From: Streptomyces armeniacus
Lineage (GTDB): Bacteria > Actinomycetota > Actinomycetes > Streptomycetales > Streptomycetaceae
Length of the DNA stretch: 64,000 bases
Assembly: GCF_003355155.1 (NCBI RefSeq)
Contig: NZ_CP031320.1
Span: 2,584,269-2,648,268, forward strand
Direction: 5' to 3'
Shown here: positions 8,957 through 17,248 of the stretch, piece after piece
Position numbering within the stretch: the first letter of the stretch is position 1
How the letters are laid out: each line of letters starts with the position of its first letter
Program-made: the position numbers and the translations under genes
The notes under the pieces: model-generated
Told to the model about the DNA's origin: nothing
The model's input: the letters and a program-made list of their open reading frames with translations, nothing else
Database searches by the model: none

Positions 8957-9597
8957 GAGGACGGCGCGAGCCGTTCCAGGTCGGCCGGCGTGCCCGACAT
9001 GACGGCGCGCACGTGCTCCGTGATGTGTTCCAGCGGCCAGTCCCACCAGGCCACCGCCAGCAGGCGGGCGACGTCCGCGTCGTCGTGGCGGCGGCGGATG
9101 AGCCTGGCGGGATTGCCGCCGGCGATGCCGTAGTCGGGCACGTCGTCGACGACCACCGAGCCGGACGCGATGACCGCGCCGTGCCCGATGCGGACGCCGG
9201 GCATGACCATGGCTCCGTGCCCGAACCACACGTCGTGTCCGACGACCGTGTCGCCCCGCCCCGGCAGCCCCGTGATCAGGTCGAAGTGGTCGGCCCAGGA
9301 GCCGCCCATGATCGGGAACGGGAAGGTGGAGGGGCCGTCCATACGGTGGTTGGCGCCGTTCATGATGAACCGCACCCCCGTGCCCAGCGCGCAGAACCTG
9401 CCGATGCGCAGCTTCTCCGGGCCGTAGTGGTAGAGCACGTTCCGGGTCTCGAACGCGGTCGGCTCGTCCGGGTCGTCGTAGTACGTGAACTCGCCGACCT
9501 CGATGAGTTCGGAGGTCACCAGCGGCTTCAGCAGGACGACGCGCGGCTGGTCGGGCAACGGGTGCAGGACTGTCGGGTCGGCGGGGACGGGGGACAT
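8953..9597 (-). CDS. Hexapeptide-repeat O-acetyltransferase of the Vat/CatB (xenobiotic acetyltransferase) type
   Basis: 214 aa, close to the size of VatD/CatB enzymes, which transfer acetyl from acetyl-CoA to hydroxyls. ATG 9597 is preceded by GAAAGGG. NGANHRMD (about residue 80) contains the family's catalytic histidine, and the C-terminal half has left-handed beta-helix hexads such as VVGHDVWFGHGAMVMPGVRIGHGAVI in short pieces (the stretch around 117-145). The last 40 residues form the usual C-terminal helix. In the characterised family the acceptors are streptogramin A or chloramphenicol, but many chromosomal members have unknown acceptors, so no resistance function is claimed. Confidence 0.85.
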   Translation of the reverse strand: MSPVPADPTVLHPLPDQPRVVLLKPLVTSELIEVGEFTYYDDPDEPTAFETRNVLYHYGPEKLRIGRFCALGTGVRFIMNGANHRMDGPSTFPFPIMGGSWADHFDLITGLPGRGDTVVGHDVWFGHGAMVMPGVRIGHGAVIASGSVVVDDVPDYGIAGGNPARLIRRRHDDADVARLLAVAWWDWPLEHITEHVRAVMSGTPADLERLAPSS

Positions 9598-9637
9598 GGC
9601 GGGCGGACCCTTTCGGCTGTGCTCCGGAGGACGCTGA

Positions 9638-9934
9638 TCATCCCATCTCGAGGTCCGCGCTGTCGTGGATGAGTTCGGCGACGCTGAACCGGCAGTGGTA
9701 CGTGTCCGTCACGCCGTCCACCACCAGCAGGATGCCGTCGGCCTGCTCGTAGAGCCGCCGCCTGCGGGGCGACGTCGGGTGCACGGGCGAGAAGTCGCGG
9801 GCCTGTTTGCGCAGTGCCCGCATCGCCTGCTCGTGCGTGCCCTCCAGATGCCCGATGACATGCGGTGCCCACAGCTTGTTGGCACGTCCGTAGCCGTGGT
9901 TCTCCTCAACGATCAGGCCCCACTTGGTGGCCAT
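9638..9934 (-). CDS. Small conserved hypothetical protein
   Basis: 98 aa. ATG 9934 is chosen because AGGGAGG precedes it; the frame is open further upstream without a ribosome site. The sequence starts MATKWGLIVEENHGYG and contains a basic cluster SPRRRRLYEQ followed by GILLVVDGVTDTYHCRFSV, suggesting a small alpha/beta fold. No catalytic motif, signal or membrane segment is visible. It lies 40 bases upstream of the acetyltransferase on the same strand, so the two may be co-transcribed. I do not recognise its function. Confidence 0.65.
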   Translation of the reverse strand: MATKWGLIVEENHGYGRANKLWAPHVIGHLEGTHEQAMRALRKQARDFSPVHPTSPRRRRLYEQADGILLVVDGVTDTYHCRFSVAELIHDSADLEMG

Positions 9935-10185
9935 GCCGCCTCCCTGAGGTCGGTCCGTACGGTCGGCCCAGACCCTCTCACGCGCCCGCGGTGCGTCGCC
10001 CTCGCGCCCTCGCATGAACGTGCCACCACTGATTCCGGATCGCGCACAACCATCGCCCCCGGTCGTATGTCTGGCTGTGTGTACACGAGATGAACCCCCC
10101 ACCAACTCCGGGCATCCCCTCACCAATCCGCCCCGGCGCACCGCACCGCGGGCCCGGCGCCCGGACTTTCCTCACGGGAGAACAC

Positions 10186-11649
10186 ATGCGTTATCGACCA
10201 AACGCAAAGATCGCACGGCTGGCCGGTGTCGCCGTGCTGCTGGCCGCCGGGTCGGCCGTCGCGCTCAACTCGGCCGGGGCCGCACCGGGGGACGCGGGGG
10301 AGGACGCGGCCGCGGAGATCCCCGCCGGTGTCGCGCCCACCGCCGACTTCAACGACGACGGTTTCGCCGACCACCTCGTCACCGCCCCCGGCGGAACGGT
10401 GGCCGGCCAGGCCAAGGCCGGTTACGTGGCGGTGGTGTACGGCTCGGCCGACGGCACCGACACCGGGCACCGGCAGGTGATCAGCCAGGCGACGGAGGGC
10501 GTGCCGGGCGACCCGGCCGCCGAGGCGCGCTGGGGCGTACGTGCGGTCGCCCGCGACCTGGACGGCGACGGCCGTACGGACCTCGCCGTCGGCAGCTACC
10601 GGTCGGACGGCGTGACCGTGCTGTGGGGCTCGCCCGACAAGGGGCTGACGGGCGGCAAGCAGCTGGCCGACGGTCTCCAGGCGGACGGCTCCAACCTCGT
10701 CGGCGGCGACTTCAACGGCGACGGCAACGCCGACCTCATCTCCGGCAGCTCCGAGAACGACGAGACCGCCAACATGAAGGTGCTGTACGGGCCGTTCCAC
10801 CGCGACGGACAGGCGGCCGGCAGCGGCGACCTGACCACCGACAAGATCGACGCGCCGACCGACCTCGTCGCCGGTGACATGACCGGGGACGGCGCGGACG
10901 ACCTGGTCAGCATGCACGCGTTCGAGGAGATGTCGGAGAAGAGCCTCTTCTGGAAGGGTGCCGAGGGCGGCATCGCCGACAAGTCCACAGAGGTGGACGA
11001 CGCGGCAGCCGCCACGGTCGGCGACGTGGACGGCGACCACTACGGCGACCTCGTCCTCCGTACGGTGCCCGGAGGCGTCGTCGAGAACCTGCCGTACGAC
11101 CATGGGACGCTGAAGGTCATCTACGGCTCGGAGAACGGCCTCAGCGACCGTACGGCCACGATCGACCAGAGCAGCGCGGGCGTGCCCGGGGCGAACGAGG
11201 AGGGCGACCAGTTCGGCTACGCCCTCACCTCCGGTGACGTGAACGGCGACGGCCGGGCGGACATCGCGGTCGGCGTCCCGTACGAGGACCTGGGCGCCGG
11301 ACAGGACGACACCGGCGCCGTCGTGCTCCTCAAGGGCGCGGACGGCGGCCTGAGCGGCAAGGGCGCGCAGGCCTTCGACCAGTCGGTGGCCGGGGTGCCG
11401 GGCGTCGCTGAGGCGGGCGACCGGTTCGGCAGCGCGGTGTCGCTGCAGGACACGGACGGGGACGACCTGCGCGACCTCGGCGTCGGCACGCCGGGCGAGG
11501 ACGGCGCCGGGTTCACCGACACGGGCGCGGCGTGGGTGCTGCGCGGCGCGGACGACGGGCTGACGACGGACGGCGTACGGTCCTTCGGGCCGGGGCAGCT
11601 GGGCGCGCCGGAGGACGGCGCGCAGCTGGGGGCGACCTTCGCGCGGTAG
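10186..11649 (+). CDS. Secreted FG-GAP (integrin-alpha-like) beta-propeller protein
   Basis: 487 aa. ATG 10186 follows CGGGAG. A typical signal peptide (basic MRYRPNAKIARL, then about 18 hydrophobic residues, ending around SAGAAPG) directs it outside. Repeats containing DFNDDGFADHLV, DLDGDGRTDLAVG, DFNGDGNADLISG, DVDGDHYGDLVL, DVNGDGRADIAVG and DTDGDDLRDLGVG are calcium-binding FG-GAP blades, giving a likely seven-bladed propeller. Such proteins in Streptomyces are cell-surface or secreted and of unknown ligand. The upstream 250 bases separate it from the opposite-strand small gene. No catalytic domain is attached. Confidence 0.85.
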   Translation: MRYRPNAKIARLAGVAVLLAAGSAVALNSAGAAPGDAGEDAAAEIPAGVAPTADFNDDGFADHLVTAPGGTVAGQAKAGYVAVVYGSADGTDTGHRQVISQATEGVPGDPAAEARWGVRAVARDLDGDGRTDLAVGSYRSDGVTVLWGSPDKGLTGGKQLADGLQADGSNLVGGDFNGDGNADLISGSSENDETANMKVLYGPFHRDGQAAGSGDLTTDKIDAPTDLVAGDMTGDGADDLVSMHAFEEMSEKSLFWKGAEGGIADKSTEVDDAAAATVGDVDGDHYGDLVLRTVPGGVVENLPYDHGTLKVIYGSENGLSDRTATIDQSSAGVPGANEEGDQFGYALTSGDVNGDGRADIAVGVPYEDLGAGQDDTGAVVLLKGADGGLSGKGAQAFDQSVAGVPGVAEAGDRFGSAVSLQDTDGDDLRDLGVGTPGEDGAGFTDTGAAWVLRGADDGLTTDGVRSFGPGQLGAPEDGAQLGATFAR

Positions 11650-11659
11650 CAGACAACGA

Positions 11660-11692
11660 GGCGGGGCGGGCGGGCTTTCCGTCCGCCCCGCC
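11660..11692 (+). terminator. Strong hairpin after the FG-GAP gene
   Basis: A 10-bp perfect outer stem GGCGGGGCGG/CCGCCCCGCC extended by four more pairs (one G-T) around a GCTTT loop, 11 bases after the stop codon. Confidence 0.75.
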
Positions 11693-11842
11693 GTGCGTTC
11701 GGGGGGGGCGTTCGGGCGGGTGCCGCGGCCCGGCGGCCCCGCCCGGCGGTGTCCGGCCCGGCGCGGCGTAGGTCGAACGGCCGAGTCGATCACGTACCGG
11801 GGACAGGGGCCATGGCCCCTCTTGGGCCTTACCGTTGCCCGA

Positions 11843-13387
11843 GTGACGGCTTACGACGAAGCGCCCGCGCCCGCCCCGGCGACAGACGTGCCCGCGAGCG
11901 AGCGCACCGTGCTCAGCGCCGCCCACCGGGCGCTCACCTTCGGCATCGTGTCCGTGGTCCTGCTGATCGCCTTCGAGGCGACGGCCGTCGGAACGGCCAT
12001 GCCGGCCGCGGCCGATGAGCTGGACGGCGTGCCGCTGTACGCGTTCGCGTTCTCCGCGTACTTCACGACCAGCCTGCTCGGCATCACCGTCTCCGGCCTG
12101 TGGGCGGACCGGCGGGGGCCGCTGCCGCCGCTGGCGGCCGGGATCGGCGCGTTCGCCGCCGGGCTGGTGCTGTCCGGTACGGCGGCGAGCATGTGGGTCT
12201 TCGTGCTGGGCCGCGCGGTGCAGGGGACTGGCGGCGGACTGGTGATCGTCGCGCTGTACGTCACCGTCAGCCGCGCCTATCCGGAACGGCTCCGCCCGAC
12301 CGTGATGGCCGCGTTCGCCGCCTCGTGGGTGGTGCCGTCCATCGTCGGCCCGCTGATCTCGGGCACGGTCACCGAACAGCTCGGCTGGCGCTGGGTGTTC
12401 CTCGGCATCCCGCTGCTCGTCACGCTGCCGCTCGTGGTGATGCTGCCGCCACTGCGCCGCCGGGCATCGGGTCCGCCGCCCTCGTACGGTGCGACGGACG
12501 GCGACCGTACGGATGCCGACGCCCGTACCGGAATCGGCGACCCTACGGACACCGCCCCCGCCCCGCTCGACCGGCGGCGGCTGCGCCTCGCGCTCGCCGT
12601 GGCCGTCGGGGCGGGCCTGCTGCAGTACGCGGGCCAGGACCTGCGCCCGCTGGCGGCGCTGCCCGCGCTGGCCGGTGCCGCGCTGCTCATACCGGCCGCG
12701 CTGCGGCTGCTGCCGCGCGGCACGTACCGCGCGGCGCGCGGGCTGCCCGCCGTGGTGCTGCTGCGCGGGATGGCCGCGGGTGCGTTCATCGTGACGGAGA
12801 GCTTCGTACCGCTGATGCTGGTCACCCAGCGCGGACTGTCGGTGACCATGGCCGGGTTCACGCTCGCGGCGGGCGGCGCGACGTGGGCGCTGGGCTCGTT
12901 CACGCAGTCGCGTCCGCGGCTGGAGCCGCACCGCGAACGGCTCGTACGCCTCGGCATGGTCCTGGTGACGGCCGGCATCGCCTACGCGCCCGTCGTGCTG
13001 CTGGACGGCGTGCCCGTCTGGACGCTGGCCGCCATGATGGCCGCCGGCTGCTACGGGATGGGCCTGGTGATCTCGTCCACCAGCGTCCTGCTGCTGCAAC
13101 TGTCCGCCCCGGACGAGGCGGGCGAGAACTCCGCGGCCCTGCAGACCTCCGACGGCCTCTCCAACATCCTGCTGCTCGCCGCCACGGGCGCCGCCTTCGC
13201 CGCCCTCGGCGGCGGGGACGCGGCGGGCACGGCCCACACGGACGCGGCGTCCGCGGCGGGCGCCGACGGGGGCAGCCCGGCGGCCTTCGTGGCCGTGTAC
13301 GCGACGGCGGCGGCGGTCGCGGCGCTGGGCGTGGTGGTGGCGGGGCGGCTGCGTGAGGAATCCGATGGTGTCAGGTTGGGGTCATAG
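11843..13387 (+). CDS. MFS drug/small-molecule exporter
   Basis: 514 aa, many hydrophobic helices, major facilitator superfamily. GTG 11843 (MTAYDEAPAP) is the first plausible start in frame; no clear ribosome site is seen, so the start is tentative. After a 35-residue Ala/Pro-rich cytoplasmic leader, helix 1 begins at AHRALTFGIVSVV. The helix 2-3 loop carries SGLWADRRGPLPP (motif A-like), and GRAVQGTGGGLVIVALY is typical of the DHA2/EmrB-QacA group. A charged central loop sits at about 210-245. The substrate cannot be read from sequence. It ends 4 bases before the operator of the toxin-antitoxin pair. Confidence 0.8.
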   Translation: MTAYDEAPAPAPATDVPASERTVLSAAHRALTFGIVSVVLLIAFEATAVGTAMPAAADELDGVPLYAFAFSAYFTTSLLGITVSGLWADRRGPLPPLAAGIGAFAAGLVLSGTAASMWVFVLGRAVQGTGGGLVIVALYVTVSRAYPERLRPTVMAAFAASWVVPSIVGPLISGTVTEQLGWRWVFLGIPLLVTLPLVVMLPPLRRRASGPPPSYGATDGDRTDADARTGIGDPTDTAPAPLDRRRLRLALAVAVGAGLLQYAGQDLRPLAALPALAGAALLIPAALRLLPRGTYRAARGLPAVVLLRGMAAGAFIVTESFVPLMLVTQRGLSVTMAGFTLAAGGATWALGSFTQSRPRLEPHRERLVRLGMVLVTAGIAYAPVVLLDGVPVWTLAAMMAAGCYGMGLVISSTSVLLLQLSAPDEAGENSAALQTSDGLSNILLLAATGAAFAALGGGDAAGTAHTDAASAAGADGGSPAAFVAVYATAAAVAALGVVVAGRLREESDGVRLGS

Positions 13388-13390
13388 TTG

Positions 13391-13405
13391 ATACCATTTT
13401 GGTAT
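13391..13405. promoter_or_regulatory. Operator overlapping the antitoxin start, with a possible leaderless promoter
   Basis: Perfect inverted repeat ATACCA-TTT-TGGTAT. Its right arm includes the first ATG (13404). TACCAT at 13392-13397 also fits a TAnnnT -10 box, which would start transcription at or next to that ATG. Ribbon-helix-helix antitoxins commonly repress their own promoter through such short palindromes, so this is the likely autoregulatory site. Confidence 0.65.
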
Positions 13406-13607
13406 GGCTATGAACTTGAGGCTCCCCGAGGAGATCCAGGAATCCCTGCGTCAGCGCGCCGAGGAAGAGGGCCGCAGCATGCATGCTGTCGCTGTCAGGG
13501 CCATAGAGCGTTACCTGGCGGGCGAAGCGGACCGGGACACGGTGGCGCGGCTGGGTGCGAAGTACGCCGCCAAGCACGCTGATCTCCTGCGGAAGCTGGG
13601 GGAGTAG
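13404..13607 (+). CDS. Ribbon-helix-helix antitoxin
   Basis: 67 aa from ATG 13404, or 65 aa from ATG 13410; the first ATG overlaps the operator and neither has a Shine-Dalgarno sequence. The N-terminus MNLRLPEEIQESLRQRAEEEG then SMHAVAVRAIERYL has the strand-helix-helix pattern of Arc/MetJ-type antitoxins: a short beta strand for DNA contact followed by two helices. The C-terminal part (about 43-67) is charged and would wrap the toxin. Five bases separate it from the Doc-like toxin, the standard order for type II toxin-antitoxin operons. Pairing of Doc with this fold instead of Phd is known in actinobacteria. Confidence 0.85.
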   Translation: MAMNLRLPEEIQESLRQRAEEEGRSMHAVAVRAIERYLAGEADRDTVARLGAKYAAKHADLLRKLGE

Positions 13608-13612
13608 CGCGA

Positions 13613-13996
13613 GTGAAGTACCTGACGGTGCGCGAGGCCCTGGATCTCGCGGAATTCGCGTGCGCGGGGCAGGAAGTGGCGCTCCGTGACCCTGGGCTGC
13701 TGGGCTCGGCTCTGCACAGGCCGCAGACGCAAGTGTTCGGTGTCGAGGCGTATCCGGATCTGTTCGAGAAGGCTGCGGCCCTGTTGCAGTCCATCACGTC
13801 CAACCACCCCTTCGTGGACGGGAACAAGCGCACGGCCTGGATGTGCGCCGTGGTCTTCCTGGACATCAACGGTGTGGACATGGCGGATATCGACCAGGAG
13901 CAGGCGTACGGGCTTGTGATCGACATCGCGGCCGGTAAGACGGAGGACGTCACTCGTATCGCGCAGGAGCTGCGGGCGCTGCGGTGCTGCGGGTGA
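13613..13996 (+). CDS. doc: Doc-type (Fic superfamily) toxin
   Basis: 127 aa, the size of P1 Doc. Doc kinases phosphorylate elongation factor Tu and stop translation. The catalytic motif HPFVDGNKRTAW starts at H65, with D69, N71, K72 and R73 in place. Upstream GSALHRPQTQVFGVEAYPDLFEKAAAL matches the Doc family helices, in two shorter conserved blocks around 31-58. ATG 13613 lies five bases after the antitoxin stop with GGGGGAG inside the antitoxin end as ribosome site. All active-site residues are present, so the toxin appears intact. The 'GNxR' of AMP-transferring Fic enzymes is replaced by the Doc version GNKR. Confidence 0.88.
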   Translation: MKYLTVREALDLAEFACAGQEVALRDPGLLGSALHRPQTQVFGVEAYPDLFEKAAALLQSITSNHPFVDGNKRTAWMCAVVFLDINGVDMADIDQEQAYGLVIDIAAGKTEDVTRIAQELRALRCCG

Positions 13997-14101
13997 CACG
14001 CCGGGTGGCCCGAGACTGACACGCGGAATGGCGTGCGACGTAAACCCCTAGCACCGCAAAGGGATTGCTCGACCTTCCCAAATTGTGCTTATGGTGCACC
14101 C

Positions 14102-15007
14102 ATGTTCGACTCCCGGCACATCCGGACCTTCGACGAGGTCGTCCGCGCCGGCTCGTACTCCGCGGCCGCCCGCGCGCTCGGATACACCCAGCCCGCGATC
14201 ACGCAGCAGATGAAGGCCCTCGAACGGGCCGTGGGCACGCCGCTGTTCATACGGGTCGGGCGGCGGATGCGGCTGACCGAGGCGGGGGAGGCGCTGTCCC
14301 GGCACGCGGGAGTGATCCTGGACAGCATCGCGGCGGCGCAGCAGCAGATGGCGGCCATCACCGGGCTGCGCGCGGGCCGGGTGCGGGTGTGCGCGTTCCC
14401 CAGCGCCGGGGCCACGCTGGTGCCGGAGGCGCTGGCGCGGCTGGCCGTCGAACACCCGGGCGTACGGGTCGAGTTGCAGGAGAGCGAACCGCCCGAGTCG
14501 CTGGAGCGCCTCGTACGCGGCGAGTGCGACATCACCCTCGCCTTCACCTATCCCGGCCTGCAGGAACAGGTGCCGGACGAGCTGGTCGAGATCCCCCTCA
14601 TGGAGGACCAGCTGACCGTACTGCTGCCCGCCGGGCACCCGATGGTGTGGCGGCGCGCCGTGAAACTGGAGGAGCTGGCCCACGAGCGCTGGATCGCCGG
14701 CTGCCTGCGCTGCCGCAGCAACTTCCTGCACGAGTGCGCCGAGTTGGGCTTCGCCCCGGACATCGTCTTCACCACCGACGACAACCTCGTCATCCAGAGC
14801 CTCGTCGCCGAGGGGCTCGGGATAGCGATGATGCCAGGGCTGGTGCTGTCGTTCCTGGTGCACGAGAAGGTCACGGGGCGGGCGCTCGACCCGGCGTCGC
14901 GGCGGCAGGTCTCCGCGTACGTGCTGCGGGAGCATCTGGACATACCGGCCACCGCGCTCGTACTGGAAGGGCTCAGGTCGGTCGCCGCGAACCGCGAGGG
15001 GTGCTGA
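14102..15007 (+). CDS. LysR-family transcriptional regulator
   Basis: 301 aa, standard LysR length. The N-terminal winged helix is clear: HIRTFDEVVRAGSYSAAARA, TQPAITQQMKALE and GTPLFIRVGRRMRLTEAG. The periplasmic-binding-like effector domain occupies about 90-300, with an odd pair CLRCRSNF near 202. ATG 14102 gives the family's usual start. The next two genes on the same strand encode cysteine dioxygenase and a putative sulfate exporter, so it probably controls cysteine or sulfur degradation. LysR proteins usually act on an adjacent promoter; the 110-base gap downstream has a TATAAG box (15049-15054). The effector is unknown. Confidence 0.88.
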   Translation: MFDSRHIRTFDEVVRAGSYSAAARALGYTQPAITQQMKALERAVGTPLFIRVGRRMRLTEAGEALSRHAGVILDSIAAAQQQMAAITGLRAGRVRVCAFPSAGATLVPEALARLAVEHPGVRVELQESEPPESLERLVRGECDITLAFTYPGLQEQVPDELVEIPLMEDQLTVLLPAGHPMVWRRAVKLEELAHERWIAGCLRCRSNFLHECAELGFAPDIVFTTDDNLVIQSLVAEGLGIAMMPGLVLSFLVHEKVTGRALDPASRRQVSAYVLREHLDIPATALVLEGLRSVAANREGC

Positions 15008-15121
15008 GCGCTGCGGGGGTGCTGAGCCGCTGACGTCACCGGCTCACGTATAAGCGGGTTTTGGGGCGTGGCCAACAGACTGTCGTTGGACGTGATGATT
15101 CCGCCGCGCCACGCTGCGGAC

Positions 15122-15721
15122 ATGGCGACTTCCACCGGCACGGGTACGGAATCGGGTACGGGTACGGACTCCGGCATGCGGACGACCGAACGGCTCTCCG
15201 CCCTCGTCGCCGACGTACGCGAGGCCGTCGGGCGGGGACTGCCGCCCGACGTCACCGCGTACCTGGTCGGCGAGAAGCTAGCGCCCCACCTCGGGGCCGC
15301 CGACCTGCTCACGGCGGAACAGTACGAGGGTGACGCCGAGCGGTACCGGCAGCACCTCCTGCACTCCGAGGACGACGGCAGCTTCTCCATCGTCGGGCTC
15401 GTCTGGCTGCCCGGCCAGGAGACGCCGATCCACGACCACGTGTCCTGGTGCGTCACCGGCGTACACCAGGGCGAGGAACACGAGCGCCGCTACCGCCTCG
15501 TACCCGCCGGAGGCGACGGCGAGCCCGCGCGGCTGGTCGCGACGGAGGACGTCGTGAACCCGCAGGGTTCGGTGTGCGGCTTCGCGCCGCCCGGCGACAT
15601 CCACCGGGTGTGGAACGGCTGTCGGCAGAAGGCGGTTTCGCTGCACCTCTACGGTGCGGACATCGCCCGCCTCGGGTCCAGCGTCCGGCGGGTGTACGAC
15701 CTGCCGGCCAGCGACCGCTGA
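15122..15721 (+). CDS. Cysteine dioxygenase (cupin)
   Basis: 199 aa from ATG 15122. Oxidises L-cysteine to cysteine sulfinate using O2 and a mononuclear iron. PIHDHVSWCV supplies two histidine ligands and GDIHRVWN the third; VSLHLYGAD follows as in the family. The start is uncertain: in-frame GTG 15068, ATG 15095 and ATG 15176 are also possible, none with a strong ribosome site. The first 18 residues from ATG 15122 are Thr/Gly/Ser repeats, so conservation probably begins near MRTTERLSAL (15176). A TATAAG box at 15049-15054 would start transcription about 15061. The stop overlaps the next ATG in TGATG, indicating coupling to the exporter. Confidence 0.85.
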   Translation: MATSTGTGTESGTGTDSGMRTTERLSALVADVREAVGRGLPPDVTAYLVGEKLAPHLGAADLLTAEQYEGDAERYRQHLLHSEDDGSFSIVGLVWLPGQETPIHDHVSWCVTGVHQGEEHERRYRLVPAGGDGEPARLVATEDVVNPQGSVCGFAPPGDIHRVWNGCRQKAVSLHLYGADIARLGSSVRRVYDLPASDR

Positions 15722-16818
15722 TGGCGCTGCTGTCCGTACGGGGTGGCGGGCGGCCGTCGGCGGAGGCCCCGCCGTCCGCGCCAGGTTCGGCCGGTTCGCC
15801 CCCCTCGTCGTCGCCGCCGAGTCGGCTGCCCGGGCTCGCGCTCGCCGTGGCCGGGGTGGCGGTCGCCGAGGCCGTACACCTGGTGCTGCCCGGCGTACCG
15901 ATGCTGACGGCGGCCGTCGTACTCGGCATCGCGGCCGCGCACGTACCCGGCATCCGTACGCTCGTCTGCGGCGCCGCCCGCCCCGGCCTGTCGATGGCCG
16001 GAAAGCGATTGATGCGGATCGGCGTTGTGCTGCTCGGACTGAAGCTCAGCCTGGGCGACGTGCTCGGCCTCGGCTGGGCGACCGTGGCCATGGTGTGCGC
16101 GGTGGTGGCGGTGACGTTCGGCGGCACGCTGTGGCTCGGCCGGAGGCTGGGGCTGAGCGGCGACCAGCCGCTGCTCATCGCCACCGGCTACTCGATCTGC
16201 GGCGCCTCCGCCATCGGGGCCGTCAGCGAGGTCCGGGACAGCGAGGAGCGCGACGTGGCCACCTCCGTCGCCCTCGTCACGCTGTGCGGGACGCTCGCCA
16301 TCGCCGTACTCCCGCTGCTGCAGCACCCGTTGGGCCTGACCGACGCCGAGTTCGGGCGCTGGGTCGGCGCGGGCGTGCACGACGTGGGCCAGGTCGTGGC
16401 CACCGCCGGGACGGCGGACGGCCCGGCGCTGGGTGAGGCCGTACTGGTCAAGCTGATGCGCGTCCTGCTGCTCGCGCCGCTGGTGGCGGCGGTCGTGCTG
16501 TCCGTACGGAGGCGGGCGGGTGCCCGTACGGACGGGGCGGGCCGCGTCGGCGCCAAACGGCCGCCGCTCGTGCCGCTGTTCGTGCTCGGCTTCGTCGCGA
16601 TGATGGCGGTACGCAGCACCGGCTGGGTCCCGGACCCGGCGCTGGACGTGGCGGGCACGGTGAAGGAACTGCTCCTCGCCACGGCCCTCTTCGGCCTGGG
16701 CAGCGCGGTCCACCTGCCGACGCTGGCGCGTACGGGGGGTCGGGTGGCCGCGCTGGGTCTGTGCGCGTGGACGGTGATCGCGGGCGCGTCGTACGGCGGC
16801 GTTCTCCTCACGGCATGA
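15721..16818 (+). CDS. YeiH-family putative sulfate exporter
   Basis: 365 aa, about ten hydrophobic helices. ATG 15721 shares a base with the preceding stop (TGATG). The family signature is easy to see: YSICGASAIGAVSEV around residue 160 and GAGVHDVGQVVATAG around 218. The first 35 residues are Ser/Pro-rich and cytoplasmic. YeiH proteins are annotated as putative sulfate exporters, and coupling to cysteine dioxygenase, whose product breaks down to sulfite and sulfate, fits disposal of excess sulfur. Direct transport data for this family are sparse, so the substrate is an inference. Confidence 0.85.
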   Translation: MALLSVRGGGRPSAEAPPSAPGSAGSPPSSSPPSRLPGLALAVAGVAVAEAVHLVLPGVPMLTAAVVLGIAAAHVPGIRTLVCGAARPGLSMAGKRLMRIGVVLLGLKLSLGDVLGLGWATVAMVCAVVAVTFGGTLWLGRRLGLSGDQPLLIATGYSICGASAIGAVSEVRDSEERDVATSVALVTLCGTLAIAVLPLLQHPLGLTDAEFGRWVGAGVHDVGQVVATAGTADGPALGEAVLVKLMRVLLLAPLVAAVVLSVRRRAGARTDGAGRVGAKRPPLVPLFVLGFVAMMAVRSTGWVPDPALDVAGTVKELLLATALFGLGSAVHLPTLARTGGRVAALGLCAWTVIAGASYGGVLLTA

Positions 16819-17248
16819 TCGCGCAATCCAGCCCGTCCGGTGTTTGAGGACGACCTGCAGGTGACAGCGGACCTCGCGCAATCCAGCCCGTCCGGTGTTT
16901 GAGGACGGACCTCGGCTGGTTCCCGGGTTGCGCTCGGCTACGAGGGCGGCGGGCGTCCACCGGCGTCTGCCGCCGCGACGTGGGCTGGGGACTGTCCTCA
17001 ATCGCCGGACGGGCTTGGGGCGGTGGCCGGTGCTGAGCGGCGCGGGCTGGAGGGATCGGGCGAGGTCGAGACATGGCGCCGGGCGCGTGTGAGGTGGGTC
17101 GCACACGACGGTGGGGGCGTCGCGTACCCGCTGGCCGCGGCACCCGCACAGGTAGGCTGGCGCGGCTGCCCGATGCCGCCAGACCGCCCGCCAGACCCGC
17201 CCCAGAACCGCGCCCAGACACCGCCCGCACAACACCCCGCACGCAACC
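16819..17248. repeat. Intergenic dispersed-repeat cluster, locus 1
   Basis: 430 bases without a gene. Two direct copies of an element of type AGCCCGTCCGGyGTTTGAGG occur at 16830-16852 and 16885-16908, both preceded by GCGCAATCC, and one inverted copy at 16994-17016. The inverted copies can pair over about 20 bp around a G+C-rich insert of about 85 bases. The rest (17017-17248) shows nothing further; no promoter for the helicase is convincing. Confidence 0.75.

Noticed and set aside
8953..9597. Antibiotic resistance gene (streptogramin or chloramphenicol acetyltransferase)
   Set aside because: Family-level match only; chromosomal relatives have unknown acceptors and no mobile element or resistance context is present.
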